From assembly GCA_028724185.1 (NCBI GenBank), contig JAQYDN010000021.1, positions 1 through 64,000 on the forward strand: a DNA stretch of 64,000 bases. The letters are read 5' to 3'. Every line of letters begins with the position of its first letter. Position 1 is the first letter of the stretch. This DNA comes from Bacillota bacterium. GTDB taxonomy: Bacteria > Bacillota > Clostridia > Tissierellales > Peptoniphilaceae. Below the pieces are notes generated by a model. It was not told the origin of the DNA and ran no database searches. It worked only from the letters and a program-made list of their open reading frames with translations. Both the position numbers and the translations under genes were made by a program. Positions 7,691-17,215 of this stretch are shown here, piece after piece.

Positions 7691-8194
7691 ATGCCCGTAA
7701 AGAAACAAGTATTTTTAGGACTGCTGCTCGCGATCGCCGTGACGATCGGCTATATCGAGACGATGATTCCGCTGCCGGTCGCCTTTCCGGGTGCGCGGCT
7801 CGGGTTATCGAATGTCGTCATCCTCACGACGATCGTCGTCTTCGGGCCGAAGGACGGCTTTATGATCGCGGTGTTGAAGAGTTTTTTGTTGATGCTCGTC
7901 ACGGGACAGGTCACCGGTTTTTTCTATAGTTTTGCAGGATCGCTTTTGTCCTGCGTCGCCATGATCTTGGCGTATCGCTATATCCGATCGGCGACGCTCG
8001 TCGGCGTGAGCTTTATCGGCTCCTTTTTTCACAACCTCGGTCAAGTCTTGATGGCAATTATTATGGTAAACAACGTCGGCCTATTGTCCTACTTGCCGTT
8101 TTTATTATTGCTCGGTTTGTTCACCAGTTACTTTGTGGGCCTTACGGCCAAGATGGCGAGTAGCCATTTGTTAAAGATGGGGGTACATCTATGA
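7691..8194 (+). CDS. Gx transporter family membrane protein (heptaprenyl diphosphate synthase component I-like)
   Basis: A 167-aa membrane protein with five to six hydrophobic segments. The PGARLGLSNVVIL motif (near residue 33) and the GFFYSFAGSLLS stretch near 75 match the family annotated as heptaprenyl diphosphate synthase component I or Gx transporter, related to S components of ECF transporters. It is tightly linked to the NusG-II gene upstream, and its stop overlaps maf as ATGA. The substrate is not known. Confidence 0.8.
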   Translation: MPVKKQVFLGLLLAIAVTIGYIETMIPLPVAFPGARLGLSNVVILTTIVVFGPKDGFMIAVLKSFLLMLVTGQVTGFFYSFAGSLLSCVAMILAYRYIRSATLVGVSFIGSFFHNLGQVLMAIIMVNNVGLLSYLPFLLLLGLFTSYFVGLTAKMASSHLLKMGVHL

Positions 8195-8745
8195 GTTTGA
8201 TTTTAGCGTCTACATCGCCGAGGAGAAGAGATTTGTTGGATCGTGCAAAGATCGCGTATTCGGCGGTCGCCCCGAAGTACGACGAATCGACGCTGAGGGT
8301 GTCGGCGCCCGAGATCTACGTCATGCAACTCGCCTATCAGAAGGCAATGAGCGTCAAGGAGGGTGCCCAAGACGACGTCGTCTTGGCGCTGGATACCGTC
8401 GTCGCCGCAGGCGATGAGATCTTGGGAAAACCGAAGGACAGACAAGACGCCGAAGCGATGCTCAACAAGTTGAAGGGCCGGAGGCACCGCGTGATTACGG
8501 GGTATTGTATTTTGGGCGCCGAAAAATACGTCGATTATGACGTCGCGTACGTGACATTTGAAGATTTTTCGGACGATCAATTGGCGTCCTACCTGGATCA
8601 TCACGAATTTTTGGACAAGGCGGGCGCCTACGGCATTCAAGACATCGAGGAATTTAAGGTCGACGTCGAGGGCGACAGATGCACCGTCATCGGCATGCCC
8701 GTCGAGAAGGTGCTCGAACACTTGAAAGGAGAGGGGATTGGCTGA
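8191..8745 (+). CDS. maf: Maf-family nucleoside triphosphate pyrophosphatase
   Basis: Maf proteins hydrolyse non-canonical or modified nucleoside triphosphates to monophosphates and affect septum formation. The 184-aa protein starts with the signature LASTSPRRRDLL. It has the acidic ALDTVVAAGDEILGKPKD block (residues 66-83) that binds metal and substrate, and GAYGIQD near 147. The ATGA overlap with the upstream gene and overlap with radC place it in the maf-radC-mre operon typical of Firmicutes. Confidence 0.93.
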   Translation: MSLILASTSPRRRDLLDRAKIAYSAVAPKYDESTLRVSAPEIYVMQLAYQKAMSVKEGAQDDVVLALDTVVAAGDEILGKPKDRQDAEAMLNKLKGRRHRVITGYCILGAEKYVDYDVAYVTFEDFSDDQLASYLDHHEFLDKAGAYGIQDIEEFKVDVEGDRCTVIGMPVEKVLEHLKGEGIG

Positions 8746-9454
8746 TCAAGGTAAAACGCGCAAAGCCCTCTCGAAGGGAGATCTCTCCAACTTACCCGAG
8801 GAAAAACTGATGCGGCTCGGTCCCGACAGTTTGTCTGACAGTGAATTGCTCGCGCTCTTTTTGCGAACCGGAACCTACGGGCTTACGGCGATCGAATTGG
8901 CGCAGACGGTTATCGACGCGCTCGGCGAGAAGTCGCCGGCGCACTCGGGTCTTTCGAGTTTGATGACGGGGACGTACGAAGATTTTCTTTCGATCAAGGG
9001 AATCGGAAAGAGCAAGGCCGCGCGTCTCGTCGGGATGGTGGAGATCGCAAGGCGCATGCGCGAACCGCTTTCGATGAGTCGGAGCCTCAATTCTCCGAGC
9101 GTCGTCGCCGAATACGTGATGCCTCAAATGCTCGGGCTTCAGCACGAGGAGTTTCACGTGATCGGGCTGAATGTAAAAAAGCAATTGCACTACGTCGAAT
9201 GCATCTCGAAGGGGACGCTCGACTGTACGGTCGTACACCCGCGCGACGTCTTTCAAGGCGCGATCTCGAAGAAGTGCCATTCCGTCGTCCTCGTACATAA
9301 TCATCCGGCGGGGAACCCGAAGCCTTCGGCGGAAGATAGGCGACTTACCGAGCGCCTGTGCCGCGCGGGGGATATCTTGGGTATCCCCGTGGTCGACCAC
9401 ATCATCGTCGGCGATCACGCCTACTATAGTTTTTTAGAAGATGGAGCGTTATAG
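8738..9454 (+). CDS. radC: RadC family JAB1/MPN-domain protein
   Basis: A 238-aa protein with an N-terminal helix-hairpin-helix region (IKGIGKSKAARLV near residue 87) and a C-terminal JAMM metal site: HNHPAGNPKPSAED near 187, with a glutamate upstream. The historical DNA-repair role is doubtful; the enzymatic role is unproven. It starts at TTG with GGAGAGGGG upstream and overlaps the maf end by eight bases. Confidence 0.93.
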   Translation: MADQGKTRKALSKGDLSNLPEEKLMRLGPDSLSDSELLALFLRTGTYGLTAIELAQTVIDALGEKSPAHSGLSSLMTGTYEDFLSIKGIGKSKAARLVGMVEIARRMREPLSMSRSLNSPSVVAEYVMPQMLGLQHEEFHVIGLNVKKQLHYVECISKGTLDCTVVHPRDVFQGAISKKCHSVVLVHNHPAGNPKPSAEDRRLTERLCRAGDILGIPVVDHIIVGDHAYYSFLEDGAL

Positions 9455-9457
9455 GGA

Positions 9458-10297
9458 ATGAATCCAATGGATAAAATAAAAAAATCTTGGATATATCGGG
9501 GGATCGCGATCGTAGCCCTGCTGTTTTTCGGCTTTACATCGCCGGGCGCTGTCTTGCTCGGAGCCGTGGAGTCGGGACTGCAAGTGGCGATCAGTCCTCT
9601 GGTCAACACACTGAATGTGGGAATGGGTCACGTGAGCGAGACGGCAGACGGTATCGTTCATTTCGCGACGCTCAGAAGAGATAACGACGAGATGAAGAAA
9701 AAAATCACCGAGCTGGAAGAGGAAAACAGAAATTTACAGGATATCGTGAATCGATCGACCTTCCTCTCAAATGCCGACGCGATACGGAAAAACCACGCCG
9801 ATAAGCCCGTCGAGGCGCGCGTCACGGCGAAATCTTCGGGGCTGTACTTTAACCGCTTCAGCATCGACAAGGGATCGAAGGCGGGCATTTCCGCGGGCGA
9901 TACGGTCGTAAGTGCCATGCGAAAGGGAAGTGACGCCTCGATCGAGGGAATCGTCGGCTATGTGACGGAGGTGACGCCGTATCAGGCGAAGGTTCGAAGT
10001 ATCATCGACGAGGACTGCGCCGTCAGTTTTAGAAGTACCCGTACCTCCGACGGCGGCGTCCTGCGAGGGGTCAATCGGGAACTCGAGGGCTACGCGTTTG
10101 ACATGTACTCCGATTTGGTCGTCGGCGACAGCTTATTTACGACGGGCATCGGCGACAGTTTCGCCCCCGACCTCTACATCGGGACGGTTTCCGAGGTAAG
10201 CACCGATGAGGATAAGATGATGAAAAACGTCAAGGTAAAAAGCGCCATCGACTTCCATAAGATCTATCATGTGTTCGTATTGACAGGTGCGCGATGA
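9458..10297 (+). CDS. mreC: Rod shape-determining protein MreC
   Basis: MreC is a single-pass scaffold that links the cytoskeleton to PBP2 in cell elongation. The 279-aa protein has a membrane segment at residues 14-36, a coiled coil rich in Glu/Lys/Leu at about 70-95, and the beta-barrel domain from about 110, with GIVGYVTEVTPYQAKV near 165. The stop overlaps mreD as ATGA. No mreB gene lies between radC and mreC, where it is often found. Confidence 0.92.
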   Translation: MNPMDKIKKSWIYRGIAIVALLFFGFTSPGAVLLGAVESGLQVAISPLVNTLNVGMGHVSETADGIVHFATLRRDNDEMKKKITELEEENRNLQDIVNRSTFLSNADAIRKNHADKPVEARVTAKSSGLYFNRFSIDKGSKAGISAGDTVVSAMRKGSDASIEGIVGYVTEVTPYQAKVRSIIDEDCAVSFRSTRTSDGGVLRGVNRELEGYAFDMYSDLVVGDSLFTTGIGDSFAPDLYIGTVSEVSTDEDKMMKNVKVKSAIDFHKIYHVFVLTGAR

Positions 10298-10788
10298 AGA
10301 TTCTATTTTACCTACTGACTCTCTTATCGCCCGTCATCTATGTCTCGCCGTGGTTTCAATCGTTGCCGCCGGTATTCAGAGGCTATTTGCCGGCGGTGGC
10401 AATCGTGCTATTGTTTAAACGAAAGCGGACGTGGTCGATCGTCTTTGCCGCGATATCGGCGCTTTTGATGGACACCCTGGTCTCGCCCGGGATCGGGGCG
10501 TATGTTATACTTCACGCCTTGATTATAGCGAGTCTATACTTGTGCGCGATGTGGATGCCGAAGCCGTCGGCGGTGGGTCTTTCGATCACATGTCTCGTCT
10601 TGGGTTGCATTCTCGAGCTCCTGTTTTTTATTCTCCTGACGATATTGGGTTGGGACGTGCAGCGCTTAAAATGGGACCTCTTTTTTCTCATACCGCTCTC
10701 GACGGCGATTTATACGTGGATCGTGGGTCATATCGTGTTGAAACCGATGGATGATTATACCGCGTTTGGAAGGGATAACGATGAGTAA
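10294..10788 (+). CDS. mreD: Rod shape-determining protein MreD
   Basis: A small, highly hydrophobic 164-aa protein with five predicted membrane segments, as expected for MreD, partner of MreC and PBP2. Sequence conservation in this family is weak; the assignment rests on hydrophobicity, length and position between mreC and the PBP2 gene. It overlaps both neighbours. Confidence 0.85.
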   Translation: MKILFYLLTLLSPVIYVSPWFQSLPPVFRGYLPAVAIVLLFKRKRTWSIVFAAISALLMDTLVSPGIGAYVILHALIIASLYLCAMWMPKPSAVGLSITCLVLGCILELLFFILLTILGWDVQRLKWDLFFLIPLSTAIYTWIVGHIVLKPMDDYTAFGRDNDE

Positions 10789-13700
10789 TTTTTGGGATAG
10801 AGCCAAGTCTTGGGACAGATACAAGATTTTTACGGGCATTATCGTCTTTTTGTTGGCGGCCCTCCTTCTCCAACTGTTCAACCTGACGATTATACAAGGT
10901 CACCAATTCAGAAAACTCGCCGACGAGCGACGCGTCAAAGACATCGCCATTACGGCCCAGCGCGGGCAAATTCGCGATCGAAACGGCGTCGTACTCGCGG
11001 GGAACCGACCGGTTTTTGCCGTACAGCTGAGAAAAGACGAAGTCGACCGATTTTCAATAAAAGAGCGCAATGCCGCATATTTGCGCCTGAGTCGCTATTT
11101 GGAAGAGGACGGCGCGGGGTACATGAAGTCGAATCCCATCGTGTTGGACGCGTTCGTCTATAGAAATCTCGACGATTATAAGAAAGAAGAGGGACCGAGG
11201 AAGAAGGTCGTCGAGGCTCTTTCGGAAAAGGAAAATTTGTCCCGATTTTTACAAAAAAAATGGAAGAAGCCCTATCGCGGCCATTATGAATTTTCGATCC
11301 TCAAGCGCCTGCTCAATCAAAAGACGTTTCAAGATGCGGGGATGGCGTTCTCAGGCGGCGAGGTCGTCTATACCGATCTTCAAAAGAGCCGGGAATTTAA
11401 AGAGTTAAACTCGCTTTCGAAGAATTCGACGGCGTATGAGGACCTCGTTCAATTTTTGATCGATCAGCCGATGTACATCGAAGAGATCCTCGATCATCCG
11501 ATCGGCCGCCGGTTGGCGTATGAAGTCGTCGCGAAGCAAGTACCCGACGTCGGCCTGCGCGCGTTCGGAAACGAGTATTACGACGGATACATCCAATCGA
11601 AGGCGAAGTTGATGGATATCTCTCGCGACATTACGTGGGAAAGTTCCGCGACTTCGGACCTGGCGTCGATCCTCGCCAAGCGAAAACCGGAGGATTTTTT
11701 GATGTCGGATGACGACGTGTTAAAAGATGCCGTCGATTTTGCCGCCAAAAAGGGTGCGGATATCTCCATCGAGACGGTGGACGGCCGCAAGACCGTCGTC
11801 GACAAAGCGGGAAATCCCGCGCTCAATGCCCTCGTCGATGTCGTGACGGATAAAAAGAACAGGGTTTCTTTTTTAAATATAGAAGGCATGCCCGAGAAGG
11901 TGCAGTCGTATTTGATCGACAACGGCATCGCGACGGGTATCTCCGTAAGCGGGGAAAAACCCGTTTATACACAGATCAACAACGCGATCGACCTCGCTAA
12001 GCGGGCGGGTCTCAAGGGTCCCGCCTCCTCCGAGGAGATCGTCAAGGCACAGGTCGAGCACTACGAGCTCGATCCAAAGCTCAGCCCCTACGAGGTGTCT
12101 TCCGTCGTCAATGTCTACGACTCCATCTCCAAGCAGGGAAGTTACGCGTACATGCCCGTTCACTACGCTTACGAAATACAAGATGAAACCGTCGCGAAGA
12201 TCGAAGAGACGCTCAGCAACAAGGCGGGCATCCACATTTCCGTCGAGCCGATTCGCTATTATCCCGAGGGAAATCTCGCGAGCCACGTCTTGGGCTATAT
12301 CGGAAACATCGCCCAAGATAAGGAGATCGATAAATACGTCAAAAAGCGCGGCTATGACCGAAACGCCCTCATCGGAAAGACGGGGATGGAACAGGTCTTT
12401 GAGGAGACGCTTAAGGGAAAAGACGGAAGGCGCACGGTTACGGTCGACTCCTCCGGAAATACGACCGACACGATTCGCGAAATCAAACCTGAAGCGGGAC
12501 GAGACGTTCGGCTTTCGATCGACATCGAACTGCAAAAAAAAGCGGAGGAAAGTTTGGCGACGGTCTTGCAGCAAATTCGAACCGGCGAGCAGTATACCTC
12601 GCCGTGGGGAAATTTCAATTACCTTACGAGCAAGGACAAGGGATCGACGTATAAAAATGCGCAAAGTGGCGCCGTCGTCGTGACGAATGTGCATACCGGC
12701 GAAGTACTCGCGCTCGCAAATTATCCGTCTTACGATCCGAATATGTTTGCCAAGGGGATTAACCCCACGGCGTGGGAGAGCTTAAAGCCCAAGGAAGAAA
12801 AGAACCAATTGGCGCCCCGGCCGCTCTATAACATCGCCACGCAATCGGCGATTCAACCGGGGAGTATCTTTAAGATGGTCACAGGTTCCGCGGCCCTCGA
12901 GAAGGGACTCGATCCCGATATGGCGATTCAAGACGGCGGCTACGTCGACGTCGGCGGTCAAGTCTTCGGATGTTGGCTTTGGAACCAACAGCGCCGCGTC
13001 CACGGTCCCGAGACCCTGGCGGGAGCGCTCAGAGACTCCTGTAACTATTACTTCTTCTCGCTCGGACTCGGTCAGGACCAGCGGGGCGGTAAGGACATCG
13101 GCGTAAGGGTCAGCGAATCGGACGTCGCGAAGATGGCCAAGCGCTTCGGACTCTCGGAGCGGACGGGTCTGGAGATTAAGATTCCGCAGGAAGGCAAGGG
13201 CACGATTCCCGATCCGGCATCGAAGAACAGGACGCTTAAGGCGCTCCTTTCCAACCACCTTCGCGAGAATGAAAAACTCTATATGTCGAAGATTCCCACC
13301 GAGAAGGAGCGAAAAGAAGTCATTGAAAAAATCGTCGCGGCGCTCGACGACAAGGAGCCGATGACGCGCGATGAAGTCTATACGTTTTTGACGGATCTGA
13401 ACGTGGAGGCGGATAAGATCGGAAAGGGCCAACGCGTTCCCTTGGCGGACCTCTTAAAATACACCTATATCGATCAGGCGAAGTGGAGCCTCGCCGATAC
13501 GATGAACATCGTCATCGGACAGGGATCGAACGCCTATACGCCGGTGCAGATATGTCGCTACGCGATGGCACTCGCCAACGGGGGAAAACTCTATCCGCTG
13601 ACGCTCCTCGACGGAGGAAAAAAGGCATCGGAGACGGTGAAGGACGTCGGTTTGAAGCCCGAATATTATCGCGACCTGAGAGAGGGCATGAAGCTCGTCG

Positions 13701-14005
13701 CCGTCTCGGGCGTGAACGAGCGTCTCTTTAAGGAGTTTCCCGTCGAGATTGCGATGAAGACGGGGAGCGCCGAGCGCGCGGGAGCGAACCCTTATACGAA
13801 CGAAACCTACGACGCGTTTGCATGGCAAGTGGGCTATGCGCCCGCGGACGATCCTGAAATCGCTGTCACGGTCGTCCTGTTCCAGGGAGGAAACGGGGCG
13901 AACTGCGGACCGATTATGCAACAGGTGATGGCGCAGTACTTCGGATTTTATAAGGAAGTGAAGGACGAGATATTGCCGATGGAAACCGGCTTAGATACGG
14001 AGTAA
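10781..14005 (+). CDS. mrdA: Penicillin-binding protein 2, class B transpeptidase, extra long
   Basis: A peptidoglycan DD-transpeptidase of the elongation machinery. The membrane segment is at residues 17-38, then the dimerisation-domain start RGQIRDRNGVVLAGN (near 65). Catalytic motifs are S-I-F-K near 695 (nucleophile serine), SCN near 753 and KTG near 993. At 1074 aa it is about 400 residues longer than the usual 600-700. Most of the excess lies between about residues 90 and 440, inside the dimerisation module, and a second insertion of about 80 residues precedes the VIGQGSNAYTP block. I chose ATG 10781, which has AAGGG upstream and overlaps mreD, over the track start at 10751. Confidence 0.92.
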   Translation: MSNFWDRAKSWDRYKIFTGIIVFLLAALLLQLFNLTIIQGHQFRKLADERRVKDIAITAQRGQIRDRNGVVLAGNRPVFAVQLRKDEVDRFSIKERNAAYLRLSRYLEEDGAGYMKSNPIVLDAFVYRNLDDYKKEEGPRKKVVEALSEKENLSRFLQKKWKKPYRGHYEFSILKRLLNQKTFQDAGMAFSGGEVVYTDLQKSREFKELNSLSKNSTAYEDLVQFLIDQPMYIEEILDHPIGRRLAYEVVAKQVPDVGLRAFGNEYYDGYIQSKAKLMDISRDITWESSATSDLASILAKRKPEDFLMSDDDVLKDAVDFAAKKGADISIETVDGRKTVVDKAGNPALNALVDVVTDKKNRVSFLNIEGMPEKVQSYLIDNGIATGISVSGEKPVYTQINNAIDLAKRAGLKGPASSEEIVKAQVEHYELDPKLSPYEVSSVVNVYDSISKQGSYAYMPVHYAYEIQDETVAKIEETLSNKAGIHISVEPIRYYPEGNLASHVLGYIGNIAQDKEIDKYVKKRGYDRNALIGKTGMEQVFEETLKGKDGRRTVTVDSSGNTTDTIREIKPEAGRDVRLSIDIELQKKAEESLATVLQQIRTGEQYTSPWGNFNYLTSKDKGSTYKNAQSGAVVVTNVHTGEVLALANYPSYDPNMFAKGINPTAWESLKPKEEKNQLAPRPLYNIATQSAIQPGSIFKMVTGSAALEKGLDPDMAIQDGGYVDVGGQVFGCWLWNQQRRVHGPETLAGALRDSCNYYFFSLGLGQDQRGGKDIGVRVSESDVAKMAKRFGLSERTGLEIKIPQEGKGTIPDPASKNRTLKALLSNHLRENEKLYMSKIPTEKERKEVIEKIVAALDDKEPMTRDEVYTFLTDLNVEADKIGKGQRVPLADLLKYTYIDQAKWSLADTMNIVIGQGSNAYTPVQICRYAMALANGGKLYPLTLLDGGKKASETVKDVGLKPEYYRDLREGMKLVAVSGVNERLFKEFPVEIAMKTGSAERAGANPYTNETYDAFAWQVGYAPADDPEIAVTVVLFQGGNGANCGPIMQQVMAQYFGFYKEVKDEILPMETGLDTE

Positions 14006-14673
14006 TGATGATACATGTGGTAATTGGAACGGCCGGAGGTGTCGGAACCAGCACGATCGCGAGAGCGCGTGCGAGAGACGACGGAGCGCTTTTAATCGAA
14101 GGGTCGAATCGGATGCGCGTTCAAGATTTGTTGGCGGAGGAGCGTCCCGACCAAATCTACGACTACTACGATTTTTTAACGGGGTCGGGTGACGATGCGG
14201 TGATTCACCTGGAAAGCTACGACCTCATTCAGGGCAGTATCTTCCACGACCTCGAAGAGGTGGAGGAAGAGCGCTTTAAGGAGAGGATCGCTTCACTTTC
14301 CTACGACGAGATCGTCGTCGATTTGTCCCGCCATCGCGACGCGGACCTCATCTATTGGGGCGCACTCGCCGATACCGTCTACCTCGTCTCCGACGGATCG
14401 AAGGCGTCGATTCGGGAGATGGAGCGCATTCGCTTTACCTTTCAAAGGCACAGGCTCATGCCCCGCGTCGTGGCGATCTTTAATCGGTTGAAAGAAGGGG
14501 AGAAGGAGCGCATCGAAGAAGAGGTCGACTTTCCTATCGAAGATGTGTATTATATCGAGGAGTCGGCGCATCCGGATTTTTCGATAAAGAACGAGAAGTC
14601 ACGAATTGAAGAAAAAGAGGCGTCTAAAAAGAAAAGTTTTTGGGATTTTTTCAAGCCGAAGAATCGACAGTGA
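14005..14673 (+). CDS. MinD/ParA-like P-loop protein with degenerate ATPase motif
   Basis: A 222-aa protein at the place where minD often follows mreCD-PBP2. The N-terminal loop is GTAGGVGTST rather than GGVGKT, so the P-loop lysine is replaced, as in some CpaE/TadZ-like members. The second conserved aspartate is also not obvious. The C terminus KKKSFWDFFKPK is basic and aromatic and could be an amphipathic membrane-targeting helix like that of MinD. The start overlaps the PBP2 stop (TAATG). A role in placing the division or elongation machinery is inference. Confidence 0.6.
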   Translation: MMIHVVIGTAGGVGTSTIARARARDDGALLIEGSNRMRVQDLLAEERPDQIYDYYDFLTGSGDDAVIHLESYDLIQGSIFHDLEEVEEERFKERIASLSYDEIVVDLSRHRDADLIYWGALADTVYLVSDGSKASIREMERIRFTFQRHRLMPRVVAIFNRLKEGEKERIEEEVDFPIEDVYYIEESAHPDFSIKNEKSRIEEKEASKKKSFWDFFKPKNRQ

Positions 14674-14700
14674 AGACGGCTTGGTCGAAAGGAAGAGCAT

Positions 14701-16554
14701 ATGGTTAAGGCGAGTCAACTGGAAAAGTGTTTAAAGAAAGTGGAAAAGCCCGCGCGCTACATCGGCGGCGAGCTCAACAGTATCGTGAAGGACGATCCGG
14801 CGCTGCGTTTTGCCTTTTGCTTTCCGGACGTCTACGAAGTGGGAATGAGCCATTTGGGCATGCAGATTCTCTACTTCGCCATCAACGCCACCGACTACGC
14901 GTGCGAGCGCGTCTTCGCGCCGTGGCCCGACATGGCGGAGGAAATGCAAAGCGAGGGAATCCCGCTCTACAGTTTAGAGACGAGGACGCCGCTTTCGGAT
15001 TTCGACGTCGTCGGGTTTACGCTGCAGTATGAGATGAGCTACACGAACATTTTATATATGTTGGATTTGGGCGGCATTCCCCTTTTATCGAAAGATCGAG
15101 GAGAAGACGACCCCATCGTCATCGCCGGCGGACCGTGTGCGACGACGCCCGAACCGCTCGCGGACTTTATCGATTGCTTTGTCATCGGCGAGGGGGAAGA
15201 GCTGAATATCGAACTTCTCGACTGCATTCGGGACGGGAGAGGCAAAAACAAGTCGCGCGAGGAAATTTTTCGCGCGCTCGCGGCGATCGACGGCGTCTAC
15301 ATTCCGTCGTTTTATCGGGTCAGCTACGACGAAGACGGTTTGATCCGAGAGCATACGCCGATCGTTCCCGAAGCGAAGGCGGTGATCGAGCGCGTCCGCC
15401 TGCACGATATGGACGAGGCCTTTCAACTGGACAGGCAGATCGTTCCCTTCCTCGAGACCGTCCACGACCGGGCGGTACTCGAGTTATTTCGGGGTTGTAC
15501 GCGCGGATGTCGCTTTTGCCAGGCGGGCATGATGTACCGGCCGATCCGCGAAAAGAGTGTCGATACGCTCCTCGAATCGGCGGACCGCATCCTCAAAAAT
15601 ACGGGATACGAGGAAGTCTCGCTGACCTCTCTCTCTTCCTGTGACTATACGCATCTCATGCCGCTCGTCCGTCGAATGGTGGAGACGTACGAGGATCAAA
15701 ACATCGGCATCAGTCTGCCTTCCCTCAGGCTCGACAGCTTTATCGTCGACGTCCTCCGAGAGATCGAAAAAGTGCGAAAAAGCGGGCTGACCTTCGCGCC
15801 CGAAGCGGGAAGCCAACGCATGCGCGACATCATCAACAAAAACGTCACCGAGGAAGATTTGATGCGCGTCGCAAAGGCCGTCTTCGACGAGGGATGGAGC
15901 CGCATCAAACTCTACTTTATGATCGGTCTGCCGGGAGAGACCCTCGAAGACGTCCTCGGCATCGCACACCTCGCCTATAAGGTCAAAGACGCCTTTTTCA
16001 ATCGGCCGAAGGAGGCGATTCGCGGAAATTTCCGCGTCACCGCTTCGGCGTCGTGTTTCGTGCCGAAGGGCTTTACGCCCTTCCAGTGGGTCGGACAGGA
16101 TTCGATCGAGATGTTTTTTGAAAAAATTAACGCATTAAAGCGCGCGATCCGCGACCCGAAGGTGAAGTTTCAATACCATGAACCCTACATCTCCCGACTC
16201 GAGGCCATCCTCGCGAGGGGCGATCGCCGCGTCGGCGAGCTCATCTTGCGGGCGTATAAAAACGGTCAGCGCTTCGACGGATGGAGCGAATACTTTGACT
16301 ACGATGTGTGGGTGAAGTCGATGGAAGAAGCGGGAATCGACGGTGATTTTTATGCGAACCGCGTCCGCGACTACGACGAGATCCTGCCGTGGGACTTCGT
16401 CGACATCGGGGTCAGCAAGGCTTATTTATGGAAGGAATATCAAAAATCGCTGCAGGCGATTACGACCGACGATTGCCGCGAGCACTGCAACGGATGCGGT
16501 ATAAAAGATTGCGAAATGTGGGGTGAATTTCATGCAACTGCGTCTGGCGTTTAA
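14701..16554 (+). CDS. TIGR03960-type B12-binding-domain radical SAM protein
   Basis: A 617-aa protein. The N-terminal 200 residues resemble a cobalamin-binding-like Rossmann domain (FPDVYEVGMSHLGMQIL near 42). The radical SAM motif CTRGCRFCQ is near residue 265 with GSQRM downstream. The C-terminal cysteines CREHCNGCGIKDC (near 593) may bind another metal. The family is always next to the TIGR03936 gene, as here, and sits upstream of RNase G and L21 in Firmicutes. The substrate is unknown; a tRNA/rRNA or ribosomal modification is often guessed. Confidence 0.88.
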   Translation: MVKASQLEKCLKKVEKPARYIGGELNSIVKDDPALRFAFCFPDVYEVGMSHLGMQILYFAINATDYACERVFAPWPDMAEEMQSEGIPLYSLETRTPLSDFDVVGFTLQYEMSYTNILYMLDLGGIPLLSKDRGEDDPIVIAGGPCATTPEPLADFIDCFVIGEGEELNIELLDCIRDGRGKNKSREEIFRALAAIDGVYIPSFYRVSYDEDGLIREHTPIVPEAKAVIERVRLHDMDEAFQLDRQIVPFLETVHDRAVLELFRGCTRGCRFCQAGMMYRPIREKSVDTLLESADRILKNTGYEEVSLTSLSSCDYTHLMPLVRRMVETYEDQNIGISLPSLRLDSFIVDVLREIEKVRKSGLTFAPEAGSQRMRDIINKNVTEEDLMRVAKAVFDEGWSRIKLYFMIGLPGETLEDVLGIAHLAYKVKDAFFNRPKEAIRGNFRVTASASCFVPKGFTPFQWVGQDSIEMFFEKINALKRAIRDPKVKFQYHEPYISRLEAILARGDRRVGELILRAYKNGQRFDGWSEYFDYDVWVKSMEEAGIDGDFYANRVRDYDEILPWDFVDIGVSKAYLWKEYQKSLQAITTDDCREHCNGCGIKDCEMWGEFHATASGV

Positions 16555-17215
16555 GAAAATGGGCATGATTAAATTTATCTCGCATCTCGACACGATTCGC
16601 GTCTTTACTCGCGCGATCCAGCGCGCCGAGATTCCGGTGCTGTGGTCGGCGGGCTTTAACCCGCATCAAAAACTTTCGATCGCCCAACCGTTAAGCGTGG
16701 GGATGGAGAGCGAGTTCGAAGTCTTGGACCTGGAGGTCGAAGACGACTACGATATCGGCGTACTCAAAGAGGCGATTAACCGCGAACTCCCGGAGGGTCT
16801 CGAGGTGACGGACGTGACGAAAGACTTTGACCCGACGTCCGTCTTCGAGCGCATTCGAAAGACGGAGTACCGGCTATTTTTTCCGTCGAAATTTTATCCC
16901 GAGGCGTCGGTCCTGAAAGATGTCGTCGAAGAGGCGATGAAGCGCGAGGAGATCCTCGTCGGGCGGCGAAAAAAACATAAAAAGAAACGCATTATCGTCC
17001 AAGAGGACATCAAACCCGGGATCTTGTCGATGCGTTGGGCCGAGGAAGAGGACGGAGTCGCCCTCTACGCCGTCTTGCAGGCGGGCGGCTACGGAAATTT
17101 GCGGCCGGACCGTTTTTTAAAGGGCGTCTTCGAGACGTCGGATATCGACATCGACTATATTCAGATCAGGCGAATGAAAAGTTGGGACGGTGAGAATCGT
17201 GAAGTACAACTCTAA
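16532..17215 (+). CDS. TIGR03936 / DUF2344 radical-SAM-associated protein
   Basis: A 227-aa protein beginning LRLAFKKMGMIKFISHLD, followed by SAGFNPHQKLSIAQPLSVG near residue 44, the family's best conserved region. It is the obligate partner of the upstream radical SAM gene, with which it overlaps. Start ATG 16532 is preferred over GTG 16523 because GGGGTG lies seven bases upstream of it. The biochemical role is not known. Confidence 0.87.
   Translation: MQLRLAFKKMGMIKFISHLDTIRVFTRAIQRAEIPVLWSAGFNPHQKLSIAQPLSVGMESEFEVLDLEVEDDYDIGVLKEAINRELPEGLEVTDVTKDFDPTSVFERIRKTEYRLFFPSKFYPEASVLKDVVEEAMKREEILVGRRKKHKKKRIIVQEDIKPGILSMRWAEEEDGVALYAVLQAGGYGNLRPDRFLKGVFETSDIDIDYIQIRRMKSWDGENREVQL

Noticed and set aside
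11873-12694. 273-aa minus-strand ORF inside PBP2
   Set aside because: Shadow of the PBP2 coding frame; no ribosome-binding site and no family features.
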